A DNA stretch of 64,000 bases from Massilia putida (lineage in GTDB: Bacteria; Pseudomonadota; Gammaproteobacteria; Burkholderiales; Burkholderiaceae_D): NCBI RefSeq assembly GCF_001941825.1, contig NZ_CP019038.1, forward strand, positions 6,324,001 to 6,388,000. Direction: 5' to 3'. A program made the position numbers and the translations under genes. The notes under the pieces were generated by a model. The model was not told the DNA's origin. It searched no databases and saw only the letters and a list, made by a program, of their open reading frames with translations. Positions 10,851 to 19,593 of this stretch are shown one piece after another; position 1 is the first letter of the stretch, and each line of letters opens with the position of its first letter.

Positions 10851-12608
10851 TCAGGCGGTGACGGACGCGGTGCCGCGCAGCCGTGCCGTGGCCCCGGCGT
10901 CGAGCCGACCGTCGGTACCGACGATCACCTTGTAGGCGGCCTCGGCCTGCTCGCGGCTGACGTAGCCCTCGCGCACGTCGTCGGCCACCAGTTCGGGATC
11001 GCGTTCGGCCGGATCGCCGAATCCGCCGCCGCCACCCGACAGCATCTTGTACGCGTCGCCGCGGGCCAGGCGCACATTGAACACCTTGGCGTTCGCATGG
11101 CTCTCGTCCCACACGCCGTCCTTGCGGATTCCGATGCCGTTGCCCGCCGCCTCGTGGCCGCCGTCCAGGCCCCACGGCTTGCAGTGGACCCTGTCGATGC
11201 GGGTCGTGACGGAGAACGGCGACAATGCCTGCACGACCATTTCCGCACCCAGACCGCCGCGCTGGCGGCCGGCGCCCGCGCTGTCCTGGCGCAGCCGGTA
11301 GCTTTCCACCAGCACCGGGTACTTCGCTTCCAGCTGCTCGGTGGGGCTGTTGTGCGTGTCGCCGTCATTGATGCAGACCGTGGCCGACACGCCGTCCTCG
11401 CGCGATTTGGCGCCCCAGCCGCCGCCCAGCGGACCGATGCCGACAATGAACAGGCGCCCGTCTTCCGGCGAGATGCCGTGGATGTTCGGGAACACGAGGT
11501 CGGCGTGGTGGCCCGCGATGGCGCGGTCCGGGATCGCCGGCGCGAGCGCCTTGAAGATCGTGTCGATCACCGTCATCGGGAACGTCATCCACACGCGCAT
11601 CGGGAACGGACGCTCGGCGCTGATCACGGTCCCCATCGGCATGATGACCTTGAGGGGGCGGAAGCTGCCGTCGTTGACCGGATAGTCCGTCGGCGTCGTC
11701 AGGCATTTGTACGCGACCTGCGCGCAGGCGATGCCCGTCGTGAAGCCGGAGTTGTAGAAGCCGCGCACCTGCTTGGCGACGTCGGTGAAGTCGACCGTCA
11801 TCTCGTCGCCCTGCACGATCACCTTGACGCGGATCGGGATGCGCTTGCCCACTTCGAGGCCGTCGTCGTCCATGTACGATTCCGCTTCGTAGACGCCGTC
11901 CGGGATGGTCAGCGTGTTGGCGCGGGCCAGCGCTTCCGAATGGTCCATGATCTGTACCACCGACGCGCGCACGGCCTGCCAGCCATAGCGCCGCACGAGT
12001 TCCAGGTAGCGTCGCTCGCCCGTGGTGATCGCCGTGATCTGCGCACGCAGGTCGCCCATCGCGCGCTCGGACAGGCGCACGTTCATGGCGATGATGTCGA
12101 CCAGGTCCTGGTTCACGACGCCTTCCTTGCGGTACTTGACGATCGGGATCTGGATGCCTTCCGAATAGATGTCGGTGGTGATCTGGCCGAGTGTACCGCC
12201 CACGTCCAGCCAGTGCGCCATGCAGCACGTGAAACCGATCAGTTCATCCTCGTGGAACACCGGCATCGTGAACGTGAAGTGGTTCAGGTGGCTGCCTGTC
12301 GTGTAGGCGTCATTGGTGACGAGGATGTCGCCGGGCTTGATGTTCTCCAGTCCGAAGTGGCGGATCTTCGCCTTCACGGTCTCGCTCATGCCGCGGATGA
12401 ACATCGGCAGGCCGAGGCCGATGGAGATCGAGTCGCCCTCGACGGTGAACAGGCCCACCGTGAAATCCAGTGCCTCGTAGATGATCAGGTTGTACGCTGT
12501 GCGGGTGAGATTGGACTTCATTTCTTCCGTCACCGCGATCAGGCCGTTGCGGATGATCTCGACGGTGACGGCATCGACCGTTTCGGCCGCGTGTGCTTGC
12601 GTGTTCAT
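10851..12608 (-). CDS. hyuB: hydantoinase B / oxoprolinase-like subunit HyuB
   Basis: A 585-residue HyuB-family protein: VTVEIIRNGLIAVTEEM at the start, DILVTNDAYTTGSHLNHF, the FYNSGFTTGIACAQVAYK region, and the glycine-rich C-terminus RQRGGLGAEMV and LSGGGGGFGDP. HyuA and HyuB homologues form ATP-dependent amidohydrolases or carboxylases (N-methylhydantoinase, 5-oxoprolinase, caprolactamase, acetophenone carboxylase). The HyuA stop and the HyuB start overlap by one base at 12608, so the two are translationally coupled. Which ring is opened cannot be told from sequence alone. Confidence 0.9.
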   Translation of the reverse strand: MNTQAHAAETVDAVTVEIIRNGLIAVTEEMKSNLTRTAYNLIIYEALDFTVGLFTVEGDSISIGLGLPMFIRGMSETVKAKIRHFGLENIKPGDILVTNDAYTTGSHLNHFTFTMPVFHEDELIGFTCCMAHWLDVGGTLGQITTDIYSEGIQIPIVKYRKEGVVNQDLVDIIAMNVRLSERAMGDLRAQITAITTGERRYLELVRRYGWQAVRASVVQIMDHSEALARANTLTIPDGVYEAESYMDDDGLEVGKRIPIRVKVIVQGDEMTVDFTDVAKQVRGFYNSGFTTGIACAQVAYKCLTTPTDYPVNDGSFRPLKVIMPMGTVISAERPFPMRVWMTFPMTVIDTIFKALAPAIPDRAIAGHHADLVFPNIHGISPEDGRLFIVGIGPLGGGWGAKSREDGVSATVCINDGDTHNSPTEQLEAKYPVLVESYRLRQDSAGAGRQRGGLGAEMVVQALSPFSVTTRIDRVHCKPWGLDGGHEAAGNGIGIRKDGVWDESHANAKVFNVRLARGDAYKMLSGGGGGFGDPAERDPELVADDVREGYVSREQAEAAYKVIVGTDGRLDAGATARLRGTASVTA

Positions 12609-14710
12609 TACAGTTCGCTCCCGATGGAAATTTGCAGGTTGCCGAAGGCGTCGACGAGCACCTCGTCGCCAGGTTGCACGACGGTAGTCGAAGCATGTTC
12701 TTCGACGAGGGCCGGTCCGGCGATGCGGTTCCCGCTGCGCAGCAGGTGGCGCCTGTAGACCGGCGTGGCGACGAAGCCGGCGGCCGAGCGGAAGTACACG
12801 TCTTTATGGGCACGCAGCGCCTCTTCGGGCGGAACCACGCTGCCTTCCTCGACGGCATGGCGGGGCGGCTTGCGCATGACGCCCAGCACCGTGACGCGCA
12901 GGCTCACGAGGTCGGCCGGTTCCGCCGGCGCCGACGTGCCGTAGCGGACGTTGTGGACAGCGTCGAAGCGCTGCTTGATCGCGCTGCGGTCCTGACGCAC
13001 GAAGAAGTCGGTCGGCAGGTCGACGGCGACGGCGTGTTCCTGGCCGACGTAGCGCATGTCGGCGGCGCGCTCGATCACGACGGCTTCCGGCGCCACCGCC
13101 GACTGCGCCAGCGCGGCGCGGCCTTCGGCTTCCATCTCCGCGTAGATGGCTTCGATGTCCTCGAACGACACATCGTCCAGCTTGCGGAACACGGACCGCA
13201 CGTAGTCGTAGCGCAGGTCGGAGAACAGCATGCCGTAGGCCGAGAAATAGCCCGGGGCGAACGGGATCAATACTTTGCGGATGCCCAGCTCGCGGGCGAT
13301 CGCGGACGCGTGCAGGGGCCCGGCGCCGCCGTAAACCACCATCGTGAAGCTCCCGGCGTCCAGGCCCCGTTCCGTCGTGACGGCCTTGACGGCGTGGGAC
13401 ATGGAGGTCACGGCGATGCGCAGGATGCCATCGGCCGCCTTCACCGGATCGATGTCGAGCGGATCGCCGATTTTCGTCTGCATCGCGCGATAGGCCTTGT
13501 CCTTGTCGAGCAGCATTTCGCCGCCGAGGAAGTTGTGTTCGTCCAGACGGCCCAGCAGCAGGTTCGCATCGGTCACCGTCGGTTCGGTGCCGCCGCGCTG
13601 GTAGCACACGGGGCCCGGGATCGAGCCGGCGCTCTGCGGGCCGACGCGCAGCGCGTTGCCCACTTCCAGGCGCGCGATGCTGCCGCCGCCGGTGCCGACC
13701 TCGAAGATGTCGATCATCGGGATCTGGATCGGCAGCGCCTTCTCGTAGCCGCCGATCAGCGCGCTGCTGCTCGTCAGCGGCTTGCCGTCGTTGATGACGC
13801 CGGCCTTCGCCGTCGTGCCGCCCATGTCGAACGCGATTGCATCGCCGAGATCCAGCTGGGCGCAGATCGCCTGCGCACCGATCACGCCCGCGGCCGGACC
13901 GGATTCCAGCATGCGCACGCATTCGCGGCGCGCATGGTCGAGCGGGAACAGGCCACCGGTCGATTGCACGGCATAGAAGTCGCCCGGGAAGCCCTGCTGG
14001 TCCAGGTGCGCTTCCAGTTCGCCGAGGTAGGCGGACACGCGCGGGCCGACATACGCATTGGCCGCCACCGTCGAGACGCGCTCGAACTCGCGGTATTCCT
14101 GCGACAGTTCGTGCGACGCGGTGACGAACACGCCCGGAATTTCCTCGCGCACGATGTCGCGCACCCGGATCTCGTGCGCCGGGTTGCGGTACGAGTGCAG
14201 CAGCAGGACCGCGACGGCGTCCACGCCTTCCTGCTTGAGCTGGCGCGCCAGCGCGCGCACGGCGTCCTCGTCGAGCGGGCGGTGGACGGAGCCGTCGGCC
14301 AGCAGGCGCTCAGGCACCTCGAAACGCAGGGAGCGGCGGATCAGCGGCTCGTGCTTGGAGAAGAACAGGTTGTAGGCATCCGGGCGGTTCACGCGGCCGA
14401 TCTCGTAGATGTCGCGGAAGCCCTGCGTGATCAACAGGGCCGTCTTCGCGCCGTTACGTTCCAGCAGCGTGTTGATGGCGATCGTCGAGCCATGCAGGAA
14501 CAGGCCGCCATTCTCGACGTGCGCGCCGGCGCTGTCGAGCGTGTTCTGGATGCCGTTTACGAGTTGGCCGTGCGTGGACAGCGCCTTGCCGAACGATAGC
14601 TCGCCCGTTTTTTCGTTGAGGATGGCGAGGTCCGTGAACGTGCCGCCGATGTCGACGGCGATGCGCAGGTGGCCTGCGGCTGACGCCGTCACGTTGTTTT
14701 GCGTGGTCAT
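12608..14710 (-). CDS. hyuA: hydantoinase A / oxoprolinase-like subunit HyuA
   Basis: A 700-residue HyuA-family protein of the ASKHA ATPase fold. It has an N-terminal HLRIAVDIGGTFTD phosphate-binding motif, LHGSTIAINTLLERNGAKT, the second phosphate motif AIAFDMGGTTAKAGVI, GTGGGSIA, and MVVYGGAGPLHA near residue 470. It supplies ATP-driven activation of the substrate amide for HyuB. The start at 14710 follows a GGAGACATC ribosome site. It lies 31 bp after the FAH-family gene and heads the hyuAB pair of the operon. Confidence 0.9.
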   Translation of the reverse strand: MTTQNNVTASAAGHLRIAVDIGGTFTDLAILNEKTGELSFGKALSTHGQLVNGIQNTLDSAGAHVENGGLFLHGSTIAINTLLERNGAKTALLITQGFRDIYEIGRVNRPDAYNLFFSKHEPLIRRSLRFEVPERLLADGSVHRPLDEDAVRALARQLKQEGVDAVAVLLLHSYRNPAHEIRVRDIVREEIPGVFVTASHELSQEYREFERVSTVAANAYVGPRVSAYLGELEAHLDQQGFPGDFYAVQSTGGLFPLDHARRECVRMLESGPAAGVIGAQAICAQLDLGDAIAFDMGGTTAKAGVINDGKPLTSSSALIGGYEKALPIQIPMIDIFEVGTGGGSIARLEVGNALRVGPQSAGSIPGPVCYQRGGTEPTVTDANLLLGRLDEHNFLGGEMLLDKDKAYRAMQTKIGDPLDIDPVKAADGILRIAVTSMSHAVKAVTTERGLDAGSFTMVVYGGAGPLHASAIARELGIRKVLIPFAPGYFSAYGMLFSDLRYDYVRSVFRKLDDVSFEDIEAIYAEMEAEGRAALAQSAVAPEAVVIERAADMRYVGQEHAVAVDLPTDFFVRQDRSAIKQRFDAVHNVRYGTSAPAEPADLVSLRVTVLGVMRKPPRHAVEEGSVVPPEEALRAHKDVYFRSAAGFVATPVYRRHLLRSGNRIAGPALVEEHASTTVVQPGDEVLVDAFGNLQISIGSEL

Positions 14711-14741
14711 GCTGATGTCTCCTTGGTTTGCGCCGGTCGGC

Positions 14742-15593
14742 TCACAGTGCCTTGACGGTATTCGTCAGCAGGCCGATGCCGCTGATCTCGACCTCGACCG
14801 TGTCGCCGGGTTTCATGTAGAGGGGCGGCTCGCGGCGATCACCGACACCGCCCGGGGTGCCCGTCGCGATCACGTCACCGGGGGACAGGCGCGTGAATTT
14901 CGACAGGTAGGAAATGATGACGGGCAGGGTAAAGATCAGGTCCGACAGCGGCGCTTGCTGCATGACGGCGCCGTTCAGCCGGGTCGTGAGCACCGATTGC
15001 GTGATGTCGGCGACCTCGTCGGCCGTGACCAGCGCGGGACCGAAGGCCCCGGTGCCGGGGAAGTTCTTTCCGGGCGTCCACTGGTGCGTGTGGCGCTGCC
15101 AGTCGCGCACGGTGGCGTCGTTGAAGCATGCGTAGCCGGCGATATGGGCCATCGCGTCGGCCTCGGCGATGTCTTCGCCGCCCGTGCCGATGACGACAGC
15201 GAGCTCCCCTTCGAAGTCGAACTTTTCCGACTTGCCGCTCGGGTAGCGCAGCGGCGCGCCGTCGGCGATGAGCGAATCGGCGAAGCGCACGAAGATCGCA
15301 GGGTGGTCGGCATCCGGGCGTTTCGTCTCGGCGACGTGCGACTTGTAGTTCAGGCCGACGCAGAAGATCTTGCGCGGATTGGCGAGCGGCGGCAGCGGCG
15401 TCACGTCGGCAAGTGCCAGCGTGGCCGGCGCGCCGGCCACCACTTCCTGCAGTTTTGACAGCGCGCGTGCGTCCAGGATGGAACGGATGTCCGGGTAGCG
15501 TTCTAGGAAATCCTTGCCCGGTACTGCGATCCGGTCGCCGGACAGCACGCCATAGCCGGCCTTGCCTTCGTATTGGTAAGCCACAAGTTTCAT
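14742..15593 (-). CDS. fumarylacetoacetate hydrolase family protein
   Basis: A 283-residue FAH-fold enzyme: KIFCVGLNYKSHVAE, DFEGELAVVIG with the metal-ligand acids, GYACFNDATVRDWQ, KNFPGTGAFGPALV, and the C-terminal GDVIATGTPGGVG signature. Family members hydrolyse C-C bonds of 1,3-dicarbonyls or act as decarboxylases or hydratases on ring-cleavage products, with Mg or Mn. It is the first gene of the minus-strand hyu operon and diverges from a LysR gene 100 bp away. It may process the acyclic acid released by HyuAB, or precede it. Confidence 0.9.
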   Translation of the reverse strand: MKLVAYQYEGKAGYGVLSGDRIAVPGKDFLERYPDIRSILDARALSKLQEVVAGAPATLALADVTPLPPLANPRKIFCVGLNYKSHVAETKRPDADHPAIFVRFADSLIADGAPLRYPSGKSEKFDFEGELAVVIGTGGEDIAEADAMAHIAGYACFNDATVRDWQRHTHQWTPGKNFPGTGAFGPALVTADEVADITQSVLTTRLNGAVMQQAPLSDLIFTLPVIISYLSKFTRLSPGDVIATGTPGGVGDRREPPLYMKPGDTVEVEISGIGLLTNTVKAL

Positions 15594-15693
15594 CCCGTAT
15601 CTCCTCCGTTGTGATGTTTGGTTGATTCAGTTGGCAAATCGAGTCTAGGCCGTGCTAGGCTATGCCGGAAGCCAGTGATCAGACATTTCAGAC

Positions 15694-16644
15694 ATGCCTA
15701 AAATCGCATACCAAGAAGAAGCCATCGATTACGCGTCGTGGAAGCTGTTCATCGTCGTGAGCGAGCTAGGAAGCCTCACGAAAACGGCGACGGCCTATGG
15801 GACGACGCAGCCGCACATCAGCCGGCAGATCACGGAACTGGAGCGCGAATGCGGGGGACGGTTGTTCATACGTACGGGGCGCGGTGTCGTGCTGACGGAG
15901 CTCGGACGCCGTATCGCGCCACGCATCCGCAGGTGGATCGCGGACACCGACCAGCTGACGAACGACATCCGCGCTACGGCGGGTACGCCAGTCGGTGCGG
16001 TCCGGCTCGGCATCCTGCCGTCGACGGCCCATCCGTTCGTCACGACGCTGTATTACCGGCTGAAAGAGCGTTTTCCCCTCATCCAACTCACGATCCGCGA
16101 GGGGCAGGGGGCGCAGCTGGAAACCTGGCTCGAGAACGGCGACGTGGATCTTGCGCTGCTGTACCGGCACAGCCCGACGCCCAACCATGGGGACGTCTAC
16201 CTGTCTCAAGTGGAGACCTATCTCGTCGGCCCGCCCGGCGATGCACTGACGAGCGCGCCGACCGTCGCCTTCCGCTCTCTGAATCGCCTGCCTCTCGTGA
16301 TGTTCTGCCGGCCGAACTCATGGCGCGACAAGCTGGACCAGGTGGCGGCGGAACACGGGATGGTGCTGAATGTCGCGGCCGAGGTCGACTCCTTAGCGCT
16401 ACAGACTCGGATCGTCAGCGATGGCGGTATGTATGCCTTGCTGGGACCCTACGCCATTGCCGGCGCGACCCGGTCGCTCCAGCTCCAGTCCAGCGCGATC
16501 GTCGAGCCACAATTGCTGCGTCATATCGCACTGGCGGTGTCCCAGCAGGGACCGTTGACGCTTGCGGGAAAAACGGTCATGCAGCTTGTCAAGGAGATCG
16601 CGAACGAGGCGCAGACCGGCGCAATGCCTGTGGATGTCGAGTAA
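15694..16644 (+). CDS. LysR-family transcriptional regulator
   Basis: A 316-residue LysR regulator with an N-terminal winged helix (FIVVSELGSLTKTATAYGTTQPHISRQITELE, about residues 18-50) and a C-terminal effector-binding domain (VRLGILPSTAHPF onward). It is divergent from the FAH-hyuAB-cobW-MFS-porin operon with 100 bp between start codons. By the usual LysR layout it probably controls that operon with a pathway intermediate as co-inducer. The intergenic stretch contains a direct repeat CTAGGC near 15651-15660, but no clear T-N11-A box was assigned. Confidence 0.9.
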   Translation: MPKIAYQEEAIDYASWKLFIVVSELGSLTKTATAYGTTQPHISRQITELERECGGRLFIRTGRGVVLTELGRRIAPRIRRWIADTDQLTNDIRATAGTPVGAVRLGILPSTAHPFVTTLYYRLKERFPLIQLTIREGQGAQLETWLENGDVDLALLYRHSPTPNHGDVYLSQVETYLVGPPGDALTSAPTVAFRSLNRLPLVMFCRPNSWRDKLDQVAAEHGMVLNVAAEVDSLALQTRIVSDGGMYALLGPYAIAGATRSLQLQSSAIVEPQLLRHIALAVSQQGPLTLAGKTVMQLVKEIANEAQTGAMPVDVE

Positions 16645-17383
16645 ACACCGATGGTAGACGGCGCTCTGCACCTGGGTCGCGGCGGACTCATGGGGTGCAA
16701 AGTGTGGTGTTCAGCTAACTCGTTGAATCTTAAATGCCAAAACGGCCTGCAAAGTCGTTTTGACGAAAGTCGCACCTCTCGGTTACCGCTTTCAATGACT
16801 TGATGTTTCCGACCCCCTTAACTGGGGACGGTTTGCAGCCCGGGCAGTTAGCCATGCTAAGACTTCGCTGTAGAGCCAAGGTGAAGCCTTCTTCGAGAGC
16901 TTGACCTGAGCAGGAAATCTCCTTTCTGGATGTTCGCGTAACGTGAACTACGGGATAGACCACAAATATGAAGGGGTGGCCTGCTGCCGATTCGGATAAA
17001 ACCGCTTTAGCTTTCCTGGTCTCCTCAGACCTCACCAGGCTCCTTTGAAACGTACCGTGCGGCTCATTTGAGCGGATCCCTCTCCTCTTTCAGCCGGCGC
17101 ATCTGAGAGCGCACCCGCTGGAGCTCGCTCTTCGCTTCGACCAGCTCGGCACCTTTCGTTTCGTCCCTCGTCGCCAACACTACGCTGCCCACGTGTACAA
17201 ACGACGGAACGACACCCTGACCGGGTCACCCATTCTCATTTTGGAACGAGCGCGCTTGAGCACCTGCTTGACTGCTTTTCCGTGATCACACTCCTCCATC
17301 AGCGGGTTCGCGGCGACCGCGCCGCATGTTGCGCCGCATGATAAGTCGAGCCGCATTTCCTCAAAATCTGCTGGCGTTATTTT
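16645..17383. other. gene-poor interval with mobile-element traces
   Basis: No convincing intact gene. An 18-bp stretch at 16976-16993 (GTGGCCTGCTGCCGATTC) is identical to 63230-63247, the apparent outer end of the IS3 element there. Minus strand 17064-17180 could encode the coiled C-terminus of an IS3 OrfA. A weak inverted repeat CAAAACG-N11-CGTTTTG lies at 16738-16762. The interval is probably scar tissue from an old insertion between the two catabolic clusters. Confidence 0.5.
17064..17180 (-). pseudogene. possible IS3 OrfA C-terminal remnant
   Basis: The minus-strand frame reads TRDETKGAELVEAKSELQRV and then RSQMRRLKEERDPLK before a stop. It resembles the E-L-x-x-L-R...R-L-x-E-E-R-D-x-L-K zipper at the end of many OrfA proteins. 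The region is too short to be certain, and the diagnostic KKAAAYFA tail is missing. Confidence 0.35.
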
Positions 17384-17400
17384 AGCTTATAAACTAAGCT
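17384..17400 (+). promoter_or_regulatory. putative MarR operator O1, ABC transporter operon
   Basis: A perfect inverted repeat AGCTTA-TAAAC-TAAGCT, immediately upstream of an AT-rich TATGTAAT that could serve as a -10 element, about 80 bp before the SBP start codon. The same arms with the same 5-nt spacer occur at 22117-22133. The MarR-family gene at 24745 is the obvious candidate regulator. That link is inference. Confidence 0.6.
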
Positions 17401-17478
17401 TTCTATGTAATCTAAAAAATGGGACTGGCAGTCCGGCCATGTTCCGCATGAGCCCATCGAGTTCTAGAGGAGGAAGAC

Positions 17479-18681
17479 ATGTTTAATTGGAAACGTATCG
17501 GTATGGCGGCCGGTGCCGGCATAGCGAGTCTCGTGCTGTCCGTCGCCGGCGTGGCGGCGGAGCAGACAGTCAAGGTAGGGATGGTCGTCGGGCTTTCCGG
17601 CGCAGGCGCCGATATCGGCGAAAGCATGGTTCGGGGTGCGGACTTGTATCTGGCACTGCACAAGCAGGAGCTGCCGCGGGGCGTCAGTGTGGAACTGATC
17701 AAGCGCGACGATGGCAGCAATCCCGATCGCACCAAGCGCCTGGCGCAGGAACTTGTCGTACGCGACAAGGTCCAGCTGTTGACGGGAGTTACGCTGAGTC
17801 CCCAGGCGTTGACGATCGCACCGATCTCGACGGCGGCGAAGATCCCCACCATCCTCATGAATGCGACGACCGGTTCGCTTACGCGCGCGTCTCCGTATTT
17901 TGTACGTTTCTCCTATGCGAACTGGCAGATGGCATACACGCTGGGCGCCTGGGCGGCGAAACACGACATCAACAGCGCCTACACGCTGGTGGCCGACTAT
18001 GCGGCCGGTCACGACATGGAAGCGGGTTTCAAGCGTGGTTTTGAAGACAATGGCGGCAAGCTGGTCGGCTCCGATCGTACCCCGATGGGCACCACGGACT
18101 ACCTGCCCGCGATGGCGCGCATCAAGGCCGCGGCGCCCAAGTCGCTTTTCGTGTTCACTCTGAGCGGCGCGCCGAGTATCGCCACCATGAAAGCGTTCCG
18201 AGACTCCGGCCTACAGGCTGCGGGCGTGCAGTTGCTGACCACGGCACAGAACGTCTCCGATCAACAGCTGCCCCAGACCGGTCCTGCGACCGTCGGCATG
18301 ATCGATAGCGCGGTCTATATCGCGACCGATGCCAGCCCCGGCGCGAAGGAATTCCTGGCGGCGTTCAAGAAAGCGTACGGCCCCAATGCGATGCCGGACC
18401 TGCCCGCCGTCGCGGCATGGAACAGCATGGAGGCGGTGTTCGGCGTGATCAAGAAACACGGCGCCCAGTTCACCTCTAAACAGGCCATGGATGTGCTGAC
18501 GACCTGGAAATCGCCGAATACCCCGGCAGGCGCCATCGCCATCGATCCTCAGACGCGCGACATCGTACATGACGTGACCATGGCCAGGATCCGGCAGGTC
18601 GGCGACCACTACGAGAACGTCGCCTTTGATGTCGTCAAGGGCGTCAAGGACCCCTGGAAAGCTCTGAATCCCGAGAAGTGA
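17479..18681 (+). CDS. branched-chain-type ABC transporter substrate-binding protein
   Basis: A 400-residue periplasmic binding protein of the type 1 (Leu/Ile/Val, Peripla_BP_6) class. The signal peptide is MFNWKRIGMAAGAGIASL..., with cleavage after VAA; then VKVGMVVGLSGAGADIGESM, the hinge region LLTGVTLSPQALTIAPIS and ADYAAGHDMEAGFKRGFED. It begins a five-gene operon (SBP, two permeases, two ATPases) behind operator O1, with a ribosome site AGGAGGAAGAC. Relatives bind aromatic acids, amides, urea and short-chain amides as well as amino acids. The neighbourhood favours an aromatic or amide ligand. Confidence 0.9.
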   Translation: MFNWKRIGMAAGAGIASLVLSVAGVAAEQTVKVGMVVGLSGAGADIGESMVRGADLYLALHKQELPRGVSVELIKRDDGSNPDRTKRLAQELVVRDKVQLLTGVTLSPQALTIAPISTAAKIPTILMNATTGSLTRASPYFVRFSYANWQMAYTLGAWAAKHDINSAYTLVADYAAGHDMEAGFKRGFEDNGGKLVGSDRTPMGTTDYLPAMARIKAAAPKSLFVFTLSGAPSIATMKAFRDSGLQAAGVQLLTTAQNVSDQQLPQTGPATVGMIDSAVYIATDASPGAKEFLAAFKKAYGPNAMPDLPAVAAWNSMEAVFGVIKKHGAQFTSKQAMDVLTTWKSPNTPAGAIAIDPQTRDIVHDVTMARIRQVGDHYENVAFDVVKGVKDPWKALNPEK

Positions 18682-18720
18682 CGCCGACGTTCTCGAATTG
18701 ACCGATAAAGGAATCAGAGC

Positions 18721-19593
18721 TTGAATACCGCAAATATTTTAGTAGGCATCGCCTTCAGCGGTGCCGCCTACGCGATGGTGCTGTACATGACGTCGGTAGG
18801 CCTGTCCGTCACGATGGGGCTGCTTGGTGTGGCCAACCTGGCGCATGGTGCGTTCGCCATGGCCGGTGGCTATTTGCTCGTGACCTTGATGGACCGCCTT
18901 GAGGTGCCGTTCGGCCTGGCCGTCGTGCTGGCCTGCGTTGCCGTCGGTGCGATCAGTCTGGTACTCGAACGCTGGCTTTACGCCCGGGTGTACAAGGCCA
19001 CGGAACTCGACCAGGTGGTCCTGAGCATGGGACTGATTTTCGTCGGGACGGCCGTTGCGCACTTTGTCTTCGGGGCGCAACCGGTCCGGGTCGCCATACC
19101 GGACGCGATCGGCGGACAGCTTGCGCTCGCCGGCGGGTTCTCGTTTCCCGTCTACCGCCTTGTCCTGATCGCCACGGGTCTGGCGGTATTCGCCGCGCTC
19201 TGGCTGACGATCGAAAAGACGCTGGTCGGTGCGCGGATCCGTTCCGCCGTGGACAACCGCGCGATGGCCGAGGCGCTGGGCCTGAACAGCAAGCGCCTGT
19301 TCGCCGCCGTCTTCGCCCTCGGCAGCGTGCTCGCCGCGCTCGGCGGGGCGATGGGGGCCGATGTCATGGCGATCGAACCCGAATACGCCCTCAAGCACCT
19401 CGTGTACTTCCTGATCGTCGTGGCCGTGGGGGGACTCGGTTCGGTCAAGGGCCCGTTTCTCGCGGCCTTGCTGCTTGGTGTCGGCGACGCGGCATGCAAG
19501 ATCCTTGCTCCCGGGTTTGGCGGGATCTTCATCTATATCGCACTTTTCCTTATTCTTCTCGTGAAGCCAAACGGCTTGTTCGGACGCGCATGA
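18721..19593 (+). CDS. branched-chain-type ABC permease, LivH-like
   Basis: A 290-residue inner-membrane permease with about eight hydrophobic segments and the LivH signature regions TMGLLGVANLAHGAFAM and GIRSAVDNRAMAEALGLN-like (VGARIRSAVDNRAMAEALG). It starts with TTG at 18721, 11 bp after an AAGGA; no closer ATG fits the family start. Its stop overlaps the next permease start (ATGA at 19590-19593), so the two subunits are translationally coupled. Confidence 0.88.
   Translation: MNTANILVGIAFSGAAYAMVLYMTSVGLSVTMGLLGVANLAHGAFAMAGGYLLVTLMDRLEVPFGLAVVLACVAVGAISLVLERWLYARVYKATELDQVVLSMGLIFVGTAVAHFVFGAQPVRVAIPDAIGGQLALAGGFSFPVYRLVLIATGLAVFAALWLTIEKTLVGARIRSAVDNRAMAEALGLNSKRLFAAVFALGSVLAALGGAMGADVMAIEPEYALKHLVYFLIVVAVGGLGSVKGPFLAALLLGVGDAACKILAPGFGGIFIYIALFLILLVKPNGLFGRA

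Noticed and set aside
10692..14599. Two plus-strand open frames of over 660 codons (10692-12758 and 12593-14599)
   Set aside because: They are mirror images of hyuB and hyuA, with low-complexity Arg/Val/Ala/His composition and no recognisable motif.
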